Part shown: positions 51,160 to 60,413 of the stretch, piece after piece
Numbering within the stretch: the stretch's first letter is position 1
How the letters are laid out: each line of letters opens with the position of its first letter
Notes under the pieces: generated by a model
Databases searched by the model: none
What the model was told of the DNA's origin: nothing
What the model saw: only the letters and a program-made list of their open reading frames with translations
Program-made: the position numbers and the translations under genes
Origin: Virgibacillus_O sediminis
GTDB lineage: Bacteria > Bacillota > Bacilli > Bacillales > Amphibacillaceae
NCBI RefSeq assembly: GCF_042643265.1
Contig: NZ_JBHRRZ010000003.1
Span: 62,001-126,000, forward strand
Direction: 5' to 3'
DNA: 64,000 nucleotides

Positions 51160-52110
51160 TCATTTCGTTGCCGGTGCTTTTCCCTGCCTGATTTTCTCTG
51201 CAAACTCATCGATCTTCTTCAATCGGTGATTGACGCCGGATTTTGAAATTTTGCCAGTCGATACCAGTTCACCAAGTTCTTTCAGTGTAACATCCTCATG
51301 TTCCACCCTCAATTTGGCTATTTCCTGCAATTTCTCCGGCAGTTGATCAAGGCCTACTGTTTGTTCGATCAGTTTGATATTTTCAATTTGGCGGAATGCT
51401 GCTCCTATAGTTTTGTTGAGGTTGGCTGTCTCGCAATTGACTAGGCGGTTGACAGAGTTTCTCATATCCCGCACAATCCGGACATCCTCAAATTTAAATA
51501 ACGCATTGTGGGCCCCGATAACACTTAGGAATGCTGTAATCTTTTCCGCTTCTTTCAAATAAACGATATAGCCGTTTTTGCGCTCCAGCTTTCTTCCATT
51601 CAGACCAAATTCATTCAGCAGTTCACATAAAGCATCATTATGTTCTTGGTGGAAGTTGAAAATTTCCAGATGATAAGAGGAAGTTTCCGGGTTATTGATG
51701 GAACCGCCTGCCAAAAAGGCCCCCCGCAGGTATGACTTTCTGCAGCATGGTTTTTCCAGGAACTTATTGGATATCGTTCGTACCAGCCTGTACGGCTCCT
51801 CAAAGATACCCAGATCTGTCAGCATATGTTTAACGTCTTCCTTCATCCGCACAATATAGACGTTATTCTTTTTCAACTTCATCTTTTTCCGCACCAAAAG
51901 TTCCACGGGAATAGAGTAAAGCGATTTTATTAATGTATATATTCTCCTTGCGATGGCCGCATTTTCGGTCTGTACATCTAAAACAAAATTCTGCCTGGAA
52001 ACGGATAAAGCTCCATTCATACGTATCAAGGCTGCAAGTTCCGACTGGATACAGCATTCTTCCACTTCCATCGCTGTCAATTCTTTCTTGATTTCTGAGG
52101 CAAAAGACAA
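51160..52110 (-). CDS. whiA: DNA-binding protein WhiA
   Basis: 316 residues: N-terminal LAGLIDADG-like fold (residues 1-210, including KSYLRGAFLAGGSINNPETS) with loss of nuclease residues, and C-terminal helix-turn-helix (LKELGELVSTGKISKSGVNHRLKKI). It binds DNA and influences division and chromosome segregation in Bacillus. Third gene of the rapZ-yvcK-whiA-crh cluster, 51 nt after yvcK. GGGAAGGAGGGGG precedes the ATG. Confidence 0.95.
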   Translation of the reverse strand: MSFASEIKKELTAMEVEECCIQSELAALIRMNGALSVSRQNFVLDVQTENAAIARRIYTLIKSLYSIPVELLVRKKMKLKKNNVYIVRMKEDVKHMLTDLGIFEEPYRLVRTISNKFLEKPCCRKSYLRGAFLAGGSINNPETSSYHLEIFNFHQEHNDALCELLNEFGLNGRKLERKNGYIVYLKEAEKITAFLSVIGAHNALFKFEDVRIVRDMRNSVNRLVNCETANLNKTIGAAFRQIENIKLIEQTVGLDQLPEKLQEIAKLRVEHEDVTLKELGELVSTGKISKSGVNHRLKKIDEFAEKIRQGKAPATK

Positions 52111-52161
52111 ATAGTCCCCCTCCTTCCCACTAACTGTAAATATCTCCGTTGGCTTAAATAT

Positions 52162-53127
52162 TTAACTATTCTTCTTTATAATGGAATACAACAGTTTAGA
52201 TACCTTTTCCGTGTGATGGCGAATAGTTGATTTGGAGTGGTCAATGATATCTCCCTCAATAATCTGAAGTCCGATCTGACGAAGACGATCAGTATCATAT
52301 AATACAGGTTCAGCATTCTCCTCGGCATAGACCGCCCGGACTTTCTTGCGGATCGGTTCGTTATGGACGACGATGGCATCTACAGTACCCTGTCCAATAT
52401 GGCTGGTTATAGCCTCTACATGCTCTGAAGCCGTATAACCTGTTGTTTCACCTTCCTGTGTCATCACATTGCAAACATATACAACCTTTCCTTTACTGCT
52501 GCTGATGGCCTGATCAATTTCAGGCATGATCAATGTAGGAAGGATGCTCGTATACAGACTGCCCGGGGCTATTACAACCAAATCTGCTGCCTTTATAGCC
52601 CGAATAGCATTAGGCAGCGGCTTTACCGGCTGCGGCCTGAGGAATACCCTTTTAATCCGCTTTTTGGAAAGGGGGATATTCGATTCGCCAGAAACAATGG
52701 TTCCATCTTCCATTTCTGCATGGAGGGACATATTGTCATTGGAGATCGGGTAAATTTTCCCCTTGACGTTCAACACACGGGAAATTTCCTTGATTCCATT
52801 GTTGAAATCCCCAGTGATTGAAGTCATCGCCGCAAGCAAAAGATTGCCCATTGAATGGCCGGAGAGGCCATTGCCGACAGCAAAGCGATGCTGAAATAAG
52901 TCGACTAGCATCGGTTCTGCATCGGACAGTGCAGCTATTACATTACGTATATCCCCGGGAGCCGGAATATCCATCTCGCTTCTCAGCCTTCCGGTACTAC
53001 CTCCGTCATCTGCAACTGTCACAATCGCTGTCAGATTAACAGGCAAATCCTTTAGGCCTCGCAATAGAACAGGCATACCCGTTCCACCACCGATGACAAC
53101 CACCTGGGGCTTGTTCTCCTCCGTCAT
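52162..53127 (-). CDS. yvcK: Gluconeogenesis/cell-wall factor YvcK (GlmR, CofD-like)
   Basis: 321 residues, CofD/UPF0052 fold: VVVIGGGTGMPVLLRGLK at the start, VADDGGSTGRLR near 38, GHSMGNLLLAAMTS near 90 and VIAPGSLYTSILPTL near 180. The protein binds UDP-GlcNAc and stimulates GlmS so that gluconeogenic cells make enough wall precursor. The ATG at 53127 follows AAAGGGA and comes one base after the rapZ stop, so the two are coupled. Confidence 0.94.
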   Translation of the reverse strand: MTEENKPQVVVIGGGTGMPVLLRGLKDLPVNLTAIVTVADDGGSTGRLRSEMDIPAPGDIRNVIAALSDAEPMLVDLFQHRFAVGNGLSGHSMGNLLLAAMTSITGDFNNGIKEISRVLNVKGKIYPISNDNMSLHAEMEDGTIVSGESNIPLSKKRIKRVFLRPQPVKPLPNAIRAIKAADLVVIAPGSLYTSILPTLIMPEIDQAISSSKGKVVYVCNVMTQEGETTGYTASEHVEAITSHIGQGTVDAIVVHNEPIRKKVRAVYAEENAEPVLYDTDRLRQIGLQIIEGDIIDHSKSTIRHHTEKVSKLLYSIIKKNS

Positions 53128-53128
53128 A

Positions 53129-54013
53129 TTAATGTCCCTTTCTTTTATCAATATCCCTATGTGTCACATGTGCTATATAGTCAGGCGACAACTCTTTGGC
53201 AAAATACTCCGCAAGCGCTACAGAACGGTGCTGACCCCCTGTACAACCGATTGCAACCACCAGTTGTGATTTTCCTTCTTTTTTATATTGCGGCAGCATA
53301 AATTGAAGGAGATCGAAGACTTTTGAGGTGAATTCCTTCGTATCTCCCCATTTGAACACATAGGACGAAACTTCTTTGTTCAATCCAGTCATCGGCTGAA
53401 GATGGGAGACATAATGTGGATTCGGGAGAAACCTTACATCAAATACAAGGTCTGCATCAATTGGAAGTCCGTATTTGAAACCGAAAGACACCATTTGAAC
53501 AGAAAAAACAGCCTGCTTTTCTTCCGCATACACTTTTACTATCTTTTCCCTTAGTTCTTTAGGCTTCAGGCTAGTCGTATCGATGATTCGATGGGAACGC
53601 CCTCTCAATTCATCGAGAAGCTCCCTTTCCTTCCTGATTCCATCAAGCGGCAAACCTTCAACGGCCAAGGGGTGGGATCTCCTCGTCTCTTTATATCTGC
53701 TGACAAGCTTTTCGTCTTTGGCATCAAAGAAGATAATATGTTCTTCCAGCCAATCTTCCTTGCCCAGAGTATCCAGAGCTTCCACTAATGAATCGAAGAA
53801 CTCCCTTCCTCGCAAATCCATGACAATTGCCACTTTGCGGATGTTATTATTGGAATCCCTCATCAGATCGAGGAATTTTGGCAGTAATGTCGGCGGAAGA
53901 TTATCCACACAATAATAACCCAAATCCTCAAAACTTTGGACGGCAACTGTCTTGCCCGCTCCGGACATCCCAGTGATGATCACCAATTTGGTTTCTTTTT
54001 CGCCGTTTCTCAT
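53129..54013 (-). CDS. rapZ: RNase adapter RapZ / YvcJ nucleotide-binding protein
   Basis: 294 residues. Walker A GMSGAGKTV near residue 15, GYYCVDNLPP near 34, FGFKYGLPIDADLVFDVRFLPNPHY in the C-terminal half (positions about 185-209), and GCTGGQHRSVALAEYF near 262. In E. coli RapZ controls GlmS mRNA; in Bacillus YvcJ has GTPase activity and affects competence, so the RNA role is not assured. ATG at 54013 after GGGGAG. Head of the conserved cluster. Confidence 0.93.
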   Translation of the reverse strand: MRNGEKETKLVIITGMSGAGKTVAVQSFEDLGYYCVDNLPPTLLPKFLDLMRDSNNNIRKVAIVMDLRGREFFDSLVEALDTLGKEDWLEEHIIFFDAKDEKLVSRYKETRRSHPLAVEGLPLDGIRKERELLDELRGRSHRIIDTTSLKPKELREKIVKVYAEEKQAVFSVQMVSFGFKYGLPIDADLVFDVRFLPNPHYVSHLQPMTGLNKEVSSYVFKWGDTKEFTSKVFDLLQFMLPQYKKEGKSQLVVAIGCTGGQHRSVALAEYFAKELSPDYIAHVTHRDIDKRKGH

Positions 54014-54133
54014 CTCTATCTCCCCTTTAGTAGATCCGTAACACCCTGAAGGCACGACCCGATTGTTTCCTATTTATATTTATGCAGCATATTGGCTGAG
54101 TTATTCTTTTGATCTTTGCATCCATTACTCCCT

Positions 54134-54160
54134 ATTATACAATGAAAAAAAATAAATCAA
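54134..54160 (-). promoter_or_regulatory. Possible promoter of the rapZ-yvcK-whiA-crh cluster
   Basis: Minus strand TTGATT (54160-54155), a short 15-nt spacer, TATAAT (54139-54134), about 120 bp before the rapZ start. Spacing is below the ideal 17. Confidence 0.45.
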
Positions 54161-54221
54161 CAGGGGATATTTATGGCTGGACATTATTTCGACACAGCCG
54201 GACAATCCTCTGCGAAACACC

Positions 54222-54252
54222 CAAAAAAATACACAGGCGCTGGGCACCTGTG
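54222..54252 (-). terminator. Probable terminator of the trxB transcript
   Basis: Minus strand CACAGGTGC/GCGCCTGTG 9-bp stem with one mismatch, then TATTTTTTT. It lies 127 nt beyond the trxB stop in a 365-bp gap that holds otherwise only the rapZ promoter region and a doubtful 69-codon plus-strand frame. Confidence 0.75.
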
Positions 54253-54378
54253 CCAAAAAACTAATTTATTTATTAAAAGGGGGTCAATTAGTTATTTCTA
54301 TTGTAACCAACTATTGTTGCGAGTGTATTACAGGTACATTAAAAACCGGTTACTTCTTGTAAATCCCACTTCATATTT

Positions 54379-55332
54379 CTAGGAATTCCCTGCTTTAATT
54401 TCCTCTTGCAAATCTTCGACATACTTAATGGCTGCCTCGGCTGCAATACTGCCATCCCCGGTAGCTGTCACAATCTGTCGAAGGTCTTTCTCCCGAATAT
54501 CGCCTGCAGCGAAAATGCCCGGAATGTTTGTAGCCATATTTTCATCTGTAGGAATATAGCCATCCTCATTAGTAATTCCAAGTGACTGGAATGGTTCACT
54601 TAATGGCACCATGCCAATGTAAACAAACACGCCATCGGCATCAAAATCACGTATTTCACCTGTCTTTACGTTCTCAAGGGTGACACTGCTCACTTTTCCT
54701 TCTGGTCCATTTATCTCATTGACCACCGTATCCCAGATAAATTCTATTTTATCATTGTCGAATGCCCGATTCTGCAGAATTTTTTGGGCTCGCAATTCAT
54801 CTCGACGGTGGATGACAGTTACCTTCTCTGCAAAGCGGGTCAAATAGATGCCTTCCTCGACAGCTGAGTCTCCGCCTCCGATGACTACCAGATCTTTTCC
54901 TTTAAAGAAAGCCCCGTCACAAACTGCACAGTAGGAGACTCCGCGGCCGCCAAGTTCCTCTTCACCCGGTATCCCGAGTTTTTTATACTGGGCTCCAGTA
55001 GTGATGATGAAGGAGCGGGTTTTATATTCTTTATTACCAGCGATTATTGTTTTGTAATCCCCTTGATCGGTTACTTCCTTGATATCGCCGTAGGCATATT
55101 CTGCCCCGAATTTCTTTGCATGTTCAAACATTTTATTGGATAGGTCAGGGCCCAGAATATGGTCAAAGCCGGGATAGTTTTCTACCTCTTCGGTATTTGC
55201 CATCTGGCCGCCCGGTATTCCACGCTCAATCATAAGGGTATCCAAATTAGCGCGTGAAGCATAAACGGCTGCTGTCATGCCGGCAGGCCCGGCACCTGCA
55301 ATTATTACATCATATATACGTTCGTCGGACAT
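54379..55332 (-). CDS. trxB: Thioredoxin reductase
   Basis: 317 residues. FAD motif IIAGAGPAGMTAAVYA near residue 10, redox-active CAVC in SYCAVCDGAFF near 137, NADPH motif VIGGGDSAVEEG near 155, and GIFAAGDIREK near 276. It reduces thioredoxin with NADPH. The ATG at 55332 follows AAGGGCGA; a frame ten codons longer has no ribosome site. Downstream of the TPR gene by 77 nt. Confidence 0.97.
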   Translation of the reverse strand: MSDERIYDVIIAGAGPAGMTAAVYASRANLDTLMIERGIPGGQMANTEEVENYPGFDHILGPDLSNKMFEHAKKFGAEYAYGDIKEVTDQGDYKTIIAGNKEYKTRSFIITTGAQYKKLGIPGEEELGGRGVSYCAVCDGAFFKGKDLVVIGGGDSAVEEGIYLTRFAEKVTVIHRRDELRAQKILQNRAFDNDKIEFIWDTVVNEINGPEGKVSSVTLENVKTGEIRDFDADGVFVYIGMVPLSEPFQSLGITNEDGYIPTDENMATNIPGIFAAGDIREKDLRQIVTATGDGSIAAEAAIKYVEDLQEEIKAGNS

Positions 55333-55409
55333 AGTAATCGCCCTTTCTTGTTCAGTATTCAAAGCACCTTTAGCTTAATAAAAATAACTGTTTTCGTCCA
55401 TCATTCTGC

Positions 55410-56414
55410 TTATATCATTTTCCAAGGGCCTTCCTCTTTGGAAAGCTTCGGATGCCGCTTGCAGCCTTCCTCCCACAGGGATAGGGCTTTCGAAGGTTCG
55501 CCGACCCTATAGGATGCAATACTATACCATTGGAAATAGGACAAGTGGCTTTTCATTTGATTTTTCATAAGCGGACGGAAGCGTTGATATGCTTCCATAT
55601 AATGTCCAGTTTTGGCCAAAGTAACAGCAATCCGCAACTTCTGCTGTTCATGGATGGGATATACATTCTGCAATACATTAATATGATGCCTTGCTTTTTC
55701 TTCCTCTCCAAGTTGGTGATAAAACAAAGCAAGGTTCGTATGGCTGTATAAATTATCGGGATCCTCCGAATTTGCCTGTTGTTCAATTTCAACGGCACGC
55801 TCTTCCTCCCCGGTAAAGAAAAGGGCATACGCATGTTCGTGTACGGCTGTTCTGTGTTCCGGAAAGATCAGCATCATATCCTCAATTAAAGGCAATGCCT
55901 GCTCCCATTCTTTGTTTTCCATATGATAAAAGATGGTCTCTTGATAAATAAGAAGGTCATCTTCTTCTTCCAAGTCCCAATTATCCTCATCCATGTCATC
56001 TTCATCAATGTCTATCAGTTCAAGAAGTGTATTTGCCTCTTCGGTAAAATCCCCATCCGGTTCTTTTTCCAAATAGATATTGGCATGCTTTCTGGCGTCA
56101 TTCAGCAGACCCAGATGTGCATAGTTATTGGCTATTAAATAATAACAGTCAGCATATTCGCTAGCCTGTAGCACGTTGGTCAATAATTGATTCGCCTTAT
56201 GGTAACTGCCTGTCTCCGTATAGACCACGGATAACTGGCATGCATATAATGGCTCGAACGGCTTGGCTTCCATGGCTTTTTTCAGCCATTTCTCTGCTAT
56301 ATCAAATTTTCTTTTTTGAAATGCTTCAACGCCTTTGGTGAAATAAAAGTCGCCTTCGGGAATGAAGGGAATAATTTTATTTTCACTCTTACGTTTCTTT
56401 TCAACTTGCTGCAT
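55410..56414 (-). CDS. Tetratricopeptide-repeat protein (YvcD-like)
   Basis: 334 residues made of helical TPR units, for example GVEAFQKRKFDIAEKWLKKA near 23 and NLALFYHQLGEEEKARHHI near 222. The middle holds a strongly acidic stretch (IDEDDMDEDNWDLEEEDD, about residues 136-153) that splits the repeats into two arrays. No signal peptide. TPR proteins bind partner proteins; partner unknown. Lying between glpD and trxB matches the yvcD-trxB neighbourhood of B. subtilis. AGGGGGA precedes the ATG. Confidence 0.85.
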   Translation of the reverse strand: MQQVEKKRKSENKIIPFIPEGDFYFTKGVEAFQKRKFDIAEKWLKKAMEAKPFEPLYACQLSVVYTETGSYHKANQLLTNVLQASEYADCYYLIANNYAHLGLLNDARKHANIYLEKEPDGDFTEEANTLLELIDIDEDDMDEDNWDLEEEDDLLIYQETIFYHMENKEWEQALPLIEDMMLIFPEHRTAVHEHAYALFFTGEEERAVEIEQQANSEDPDNLYSHTNLALFYHQLGEEEKARHHINVLQNVYPIHEQQKLRIAVTLAKTGHYMEAYQRFRPLMKNQMKSHLSYFQWYSIASYRVGEPSKALSLWEEGCKRHPKLSKEEGPWKMI

Positions 56415-56477
56415 AGGTGGAGTCCCCCTAGTATTCATTACACATACGTACAGAGTATACCATATTTAATGGGGGAA

Positions 56478-58148
56478 TTATATATCCTCTTTTATCGGGT
56501 TGACAGCATCATGGAGAAGTTGATCAAGCTCACGGCTGTATTCCTCTTGCTGTATTTCACTCCAATGAAGAACTTTTGCCATATACGGGATGACAGCGTC
56601 TTTATGGGCCTTTACCCAGTTGATTTCAAAAAACAGGGCACCTGTCCTCCTTACAAAGAAATCTGCAGGCTTATACACTGCTTCATGTTCGATACAATAG
56701 AGAAGTTCTGCAAATACTAGGGGATCTATCCCTGCCCTCTTTGCTTCCTCTTGTCTCTCTAGAAAAAGATCAAAAATCAGATCGACATTGGCACCATAGT
56801 TTTTCACTAGCTTCATGACCTTACTTTCTTCCATACCAAGTGCTCTTCCTAGTTCCAACTTCCGTCTTTTAAAATCAGTGAACCCCTTCGACCCGCCTAC
56901 TTCTCCTCCTGCAATAGGCAAATTTTTTGTCTCCGACCCGGAGTAGAGAATACCTTCTTCCTTGAAATGCTCGGATACATTATCTATCACTTCTTCGGCC
57001 ATTTTACGATAGCCTGTAAGCTTTCCACCAGCGATGGATATAAGGCCGGATTCCGAGACAAAGATTTCATCCTTTCTGGAAATTTCACCGGGACTGTCTT
57101 TTCCCTCTTCAGCAATAAGGGGGCGAATACCAGCCCAACTTGACTCCACATGATCCGCTTGAAGACCCAAGGATGGGAATATATATTGAATGGCATCGAG
57201 TAAATAATCTCGATCCTTCTCCGTCATAACTGGGTGTTGTTTGCTGCCGTCGTAAGCTGTATCCGTCGTACCCACATATGTCTTATTCTCCCTTGGAATA
57301 GCAAATATCATTCTGCCATCGGGAGCATTAAAGTAAACCGCTTGTTGTAGAGGAAATATTTCCTTAGGAAATACAAGATGAACCCCTTTGGAGAGAAGTA
57401 GATGCTTGCCGTTAGTCGATCCATCCATCTCTCTGAGATCATCCACCCAGGGTCCAGCTGCATTAACAATTTTCTTAGCATATACCTTATGCACCCTGCC
57501 TGATATTTCATCTTGTACTTTTACCCCGCATAGTTTATTGGATTCGTCATATATAAATTCTGTGACTTTCGCATAATTCAATGCCACAGCGCCTTTTTGT
57601 ACGGCTTTCTTTAGAACCTCTATTGTTAAACGGGCATCATCTGTTTTATACTCCACATAGTAGCCTGCCCCGCTTAGTCCATCCCTTCTTAACAATGGCT
57701 CTCTTTCCAGGGCTTCACCTGCTTTGAACATGGTTCGCCTCTCACTTTTTTTCACCCCGGCAAGATAATCATAGATGCGCAGGCCGATATTGGTCATCAG
57801 CGGGCCGAAGGTGCCTCCTTTATAAAAAGGCAGCATCATCCATTCAGGCGTTGTCACATGGGGCCCGTTTTCATAGACTACCTCTCTTTCACTGCCAGTC
57901 TCCGACACCACCTTGACTTCAAACTGTTTTAAATAACGCAATCCGCCATGCACCAGCTTTGTCGAGCGGCTGGATGTGCCCGCAGCAAAATCCTGCATCT
58001 CCAGTACTGCTGTCCGCATTCCCCTGGTGGCAGCATCCAAGGAGATCCCAGCACCAGTAATGCCCCCTCCGATCACCAATACATCCAACATATCCTCCTC
58101 TAGCCGTTTGAAAGAGGATTTTCGTTCGAAGCTTGAAAAATTCGTCAT
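56478..58148 (-). CDS. glpD: Aerobic glycerol-3-phosphate dehydrogenase
   Basis: 556 residues. FAD-binding VLVIGGGITGAGISLDAATRG near residue 22, FAAGTSSRSTKLVHGGLRYL near 53, and GTTDTAYDGSKQHP near 266. It oxidises glycerol 3-phosphate to dihydroxyacetone phosphate at the membrane and passes electrons to menaquinone. AGGAG lies 8 nt before the ATG at 58148. No glpF, glpK or glpP is adjacent, so glpD stands alone, unlike the B. subtilis glp locus. Product feeds tpiA in this window. Confidence 0.96.
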   Translation of the reverse strand: MTNFSSFERKSSFKRLEEDMLDVLVIGGGITGAGISLDAATRGMRTAVLEMQDFAAGTSSRSTKLVHGGLRYLKQFEVKVVSETGSEREVVYENGPHVTTPEWMMLPFYKGGTFGPLMTNIGLRIYDYLAGVKKSERRTMFKAGEALEREPLLRRDGLSGAGYYVEYKTDDARLTIEVLKKAVQKGAVALNYAKVTEFIYDESNKLCGVKVQDEISGRVHKVYAKKIVNAAGPWVDDLREMDGSTNGKHLLLSKGVHLVFPKEIFPLQQAVYFNAPDGRMIFAIPRENKTYVGTTDTAYDGSKQHPVMTEKDRDYLLDAIQYIFPSLGLQADHVESSWAGIRPLIAEEGKDSPGEISRKDEIFVSESGLISIAGGKLTGYRKMAEEVIDNVSEHFKEEGILYSGSETKNLPIAGGEVGGSKGFTDFKRRKLELGRALGMEESKVMKLVKNYGANVDLIFDLFLERQEEAKRAGIDPLVFAELLYCIEHEAVYKPADFFVRRTGALFFEINWVKAHKDAVIPYMAKVLHWSEIQQEEYSRELDQLLHDAVNPIKEDI

Positions 58149-58228
58149 TTCTGACACTCCTTATCGGTGGAATCCTATAGATATATTTACCCTATTCCCC
58201 TAAAACTAATTACCTTCTCGGCTTTCCG

Positions 58229-58283
58229 CAAAAAATAAAACCATAAAGCGGGAATTGGACAGGAAGCCATCCGCCTTACGGTT
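58229..58283 (-). terminator. Terminator of the hprK-lgt-yvoD-ppaX-yvoF operon
   Basis: Minus strand AACCGTAAGGCGG/CCGCTTTATGGTT, 13-bp stem with two G-U pairs, then TTTATTTTTT. It starts 12 nt past the acyltransferase stop. Confidence 0.82.
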
Positions 58284-58294
58284 ATCTGGTATTA

Positions 58295-58819
58295 CTATTC
58301 GTCTAATGGTATATTCTTGTTCCTAGTTTCCATTTGCTCTTTTGTATAGATGATTTTCATTGGATTCCCTCCTGCAAAAGCTCCTTCCGGTACGTCCTTA
58401 TGCACCAGGCTGCCTGCAGAGATGATTGCCCTGTCGCCAATTTCCACACCGGGGAGGATGGTGGTATTTGCACCAATTAACACGTTATTTCCGACGACGA
58501 CATCTCCAATCCGGTATTCTTCTATTAAATATTCATGGGCTAGGATGGTGGTATTATATCCAATTACTGTGTTTTCGCCAATACGGATTTTTTCCGGGAA
58601 CATTACATCCGGCATGACCATTAGAGCAAATGCCGTCTGTTTTCCGACATGCATTCTCAAAAGATTGCGGTACAGCCAGTTCTTTACTCCCAAGAACGGC
58701 GTATATCTAGCAGTTTGGATGACCACGAAGTTTTTAACCATTTTCCAGAAAGACACAGTATTATAAATCTGCCATAATGAATTGCTGCCTTTGACATAGT
58801 ATCTATCTGTCCGTCGCAT
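58295..58819 (-). CDS. Hexapeptide-repeat acyltransferase (YvoF-like)
   Basis: 174 residues with left-handed beta-helix hexapeptide repeats from about residue 70 to 155 (IRIGENTVIGYNTTILAHEY, VVGNNVLIGANTTILPGVEIG, AGSLVHKDVPEGAFAGGNP). The catalytic His lies in AHEYLIEEYRIGDV. The family transfers acetyl or other acyl groups to sugars or alcohols; substrate unknown. Last gene of the hprK operon, one base after ppaX. Confidence 0.88.
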   Translation of the reverse strand: MRRTDRYYVKGSNSLWQIYNTVSFWKMVKNFVVIQTARYTPFLGVKNWLYRNLLRMHVGKQTAFALMVMPDVMFPEKIRIGENTVIGYNTTILAHEYLIEEYRIGDVVVGNNVLIGANTTILPGVEIGDRAIISAGSLVHKDVPEGAFAGGNPMKIIYTKEQMETRNKNIPLDE

Positions 58820-58820
58820 A

Positions 58821-59459
58821 TTACTTCACCCCGGTTATTTTCAGCAAGTCCCGCATATCATCCAGCATGTATGTAGGATGGTAGGAAAGAAGCCTCTCTT
58901 TTCCTTTATGGGCCCATGCTACACCTGCAGTCTTTACCCCTGCATTCTTCCCCGATTCAATATCGTGATAATTGTCCCCGACCATAAGAGTCGTTGCCGG
59001 GTCGCCACCGAGCAGCTCCATGCCTCTAAGCACCGGTTCTGCATGTGGCTTAGGATGGTTGACATCATCATAGGTAACAATGGCATCGAAACAGCCGTCA
59101 AGTCCAACTGCAGTCAGCCCCATGTCTACCCCAGCCCTCATTTTAGTCGATACAATTCCAAGCTTGAAATTTTTTTCTTTCAGCTGGAGGATGGTATCTT
59201 TTACATGTGGGAAGGCTGTTACATAACTGTCATGGTTGGCATGGTTATGCCCGCGATATGCCGCAACCATCTGATCCGCCTTTGTTGGATCTATATTAAT
59301 GAAGGTATCCATCAACGGAGGCCCATTGAATTCCATAATCTGTTCTCGTGTAAATGAGTGATTGAATTCAGAAAGTGTATGGCTGAAAGAAGCCATAATT
59401 AGTTCATTGGTGTCGATTAACGTGCCGTCGAGATCAAAGAGTATGGTATGAATGCTCAT
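58821..59459 (-). CDS. ppaX: Pyrophosphatase PpaX (HAD superfamily)
   Basis: 212 residues. HAD motifs: LFDLDGTLIDT (I), VSTKMRAG (II), and HPKPHAEPVLRG with MVGDNYHDIESGKNAG (III-IV). In B. subtilis PpaX hydrolyses the pyrophosphate released when HPrK dephosphorylates HPr(Ser-P), and the operon context here supports that role over a general phosphoglycolate phosphatase. It overlaps the end of yvoD by 26 bases. Confidence 0.93.
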   Translation of the reverse strand: MSIHTILFDLDGTLIDTNELIMASFSHTLSEFNHSFTREQIMEFNGPPLMDTFINIDPTKADQMVAAYRGHNHANHDSYVTAFPHVKDTILQLKEKNFKLGIVSTKMRAGVDMGLTAVGLDGCFDAIVTYDDVNHPKPHAEPVLRGMELLGGDPATTLMVGDNYHDIESGKNAGVKTAGVAWAHKGKERLLSYHPTYMLDDMRDLLKITGVK

Positions 59460-60393
59460 TTCCTGTTTCCCTTCTTTTTTGAACTTCTATGCGTTTCCAA
59501 ATGTGGCCGATAACCATAGTCAGCACTACAGCTGTAACAATACGGATGATAAGCAAAGGCCATACTGGTATGCCGAGAGGAATAAAGACAAGTGTGTCCT
59601 CCACTACTGCATGGCATGAAACGAGGAAGATCATGGCCAAATACATATCTTTCTTGGACACTCCATCCTCTTTGACTGCCTGAATCATTAATCCTGCCCC
59701 ATAGGCAAGTCCGATGGTCAAGCCTGCCACCATGGTCATAGATGTATTTCTTTCCATCCCAAGTATTTTTAAAGAGGGCGCGAGTTTGTCGGAGAACACA
59801 TCCAGCCAGCCCTTTTCCCGCAGGTACTGCATGATGACCATTAGCGGAATGACGATGAGAGCGAGTTGGAACACTCCCATTCCCGCAGTCTCCAAGCCCT
59901 GTATGGCTATTTCCCCCCACCCACTTGGGCTTTCCTCTGATGCATTGATCAACCCATATTGCGCTTGCTCTGCTCCCCCATTCCACACAAAATTAATAAC
60001 GATAGCAGATGTAAGAGCAAGAGTGATACGGGTAAGCAGAATGACCCATAAATTAATCCCCACCTTCGAAGCTACTGCAGATTCGATAAACAGGTTATGT
60101 GAAAAAGACAGCATGACTGCCAGGATAAATACTTCCTTGACAGTAAATTCAAAGGAGACGATTGCTGCAATGCCAGCATATAGGTTTAATGCATTTCCAA
60201 GCACCAATGGGACTGCCGCTTCCCCCGAAAGCCCGAGCAGTCCCATTAGCGGTGATAGTTTTTCAATTAACCATGGGAGAACGGGGGTGTATTGCAGGAT
60301 GGTGACGATAAGAGTAATGGGAAAGATAATTTTCCCCAGTGTCCAAGTCGTACTCAATCCCTGCTGCAATCCCCTCCCCATTATTCCTCTCAT
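59434..60393 (-). CDS. yvoD: Nucleoside-recognition (Gate domain) membrane protein YvoD
   Basis: 319 residues with about eight membrane segments and two Gate-like halves (LVLGNALNLYAGIAAI near 67; MVAGLTIGLAYGAGLMIQA near 218). Such proteins resemble SpoIIIE-unrelated nucleoside-transporter gate domains; substrate unknown. GAGGG is six bases before the ATG. Lies between lgt and ppaX, the conserved hprK-lgt-yvoD-ppaX-yvoF order. Its last 26 bases are shared with ppaX. Confidence 0.88.
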   Translation of the reverse strand: MRGIMGRGLQQGLSTTWTLGKIIFPITLIVTILQYTPVLPWLIEKLSPLMGLLGLSGEAAVPLVLGNALNLYAGIAAIVSFEFTVKEVFILAVMLSFSHNLFIESAVASKVGINLWVILLTRITLALTSAIVINFVWNGGAEQAQYGLINASEESPSGWGEIAIQGLETAGMGVFQLALIVIPLMVIMQYLREKGWLDVFSDKLAPSLKILGMERNTSMTMVAGLTIGLAYGAGLMIQAVKEDGVSKKDMYLAMIFLVSCHAVVEDTLVFIPLGIPVWPLLIIRIVTAVVLTMVIGHIWKRIEVQKRRETGNEHSYHTL

Positions 60394-60413
60394 CTATATC
60401 CCTCATTCCTAGC

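Noticed and set aside
54173..54382. 69-codon plus-strand frame between rapZ and trxB
   Set aside because: It contains the trxB terminator and overlaps the 3' end of trxB; composition is not protein-like.
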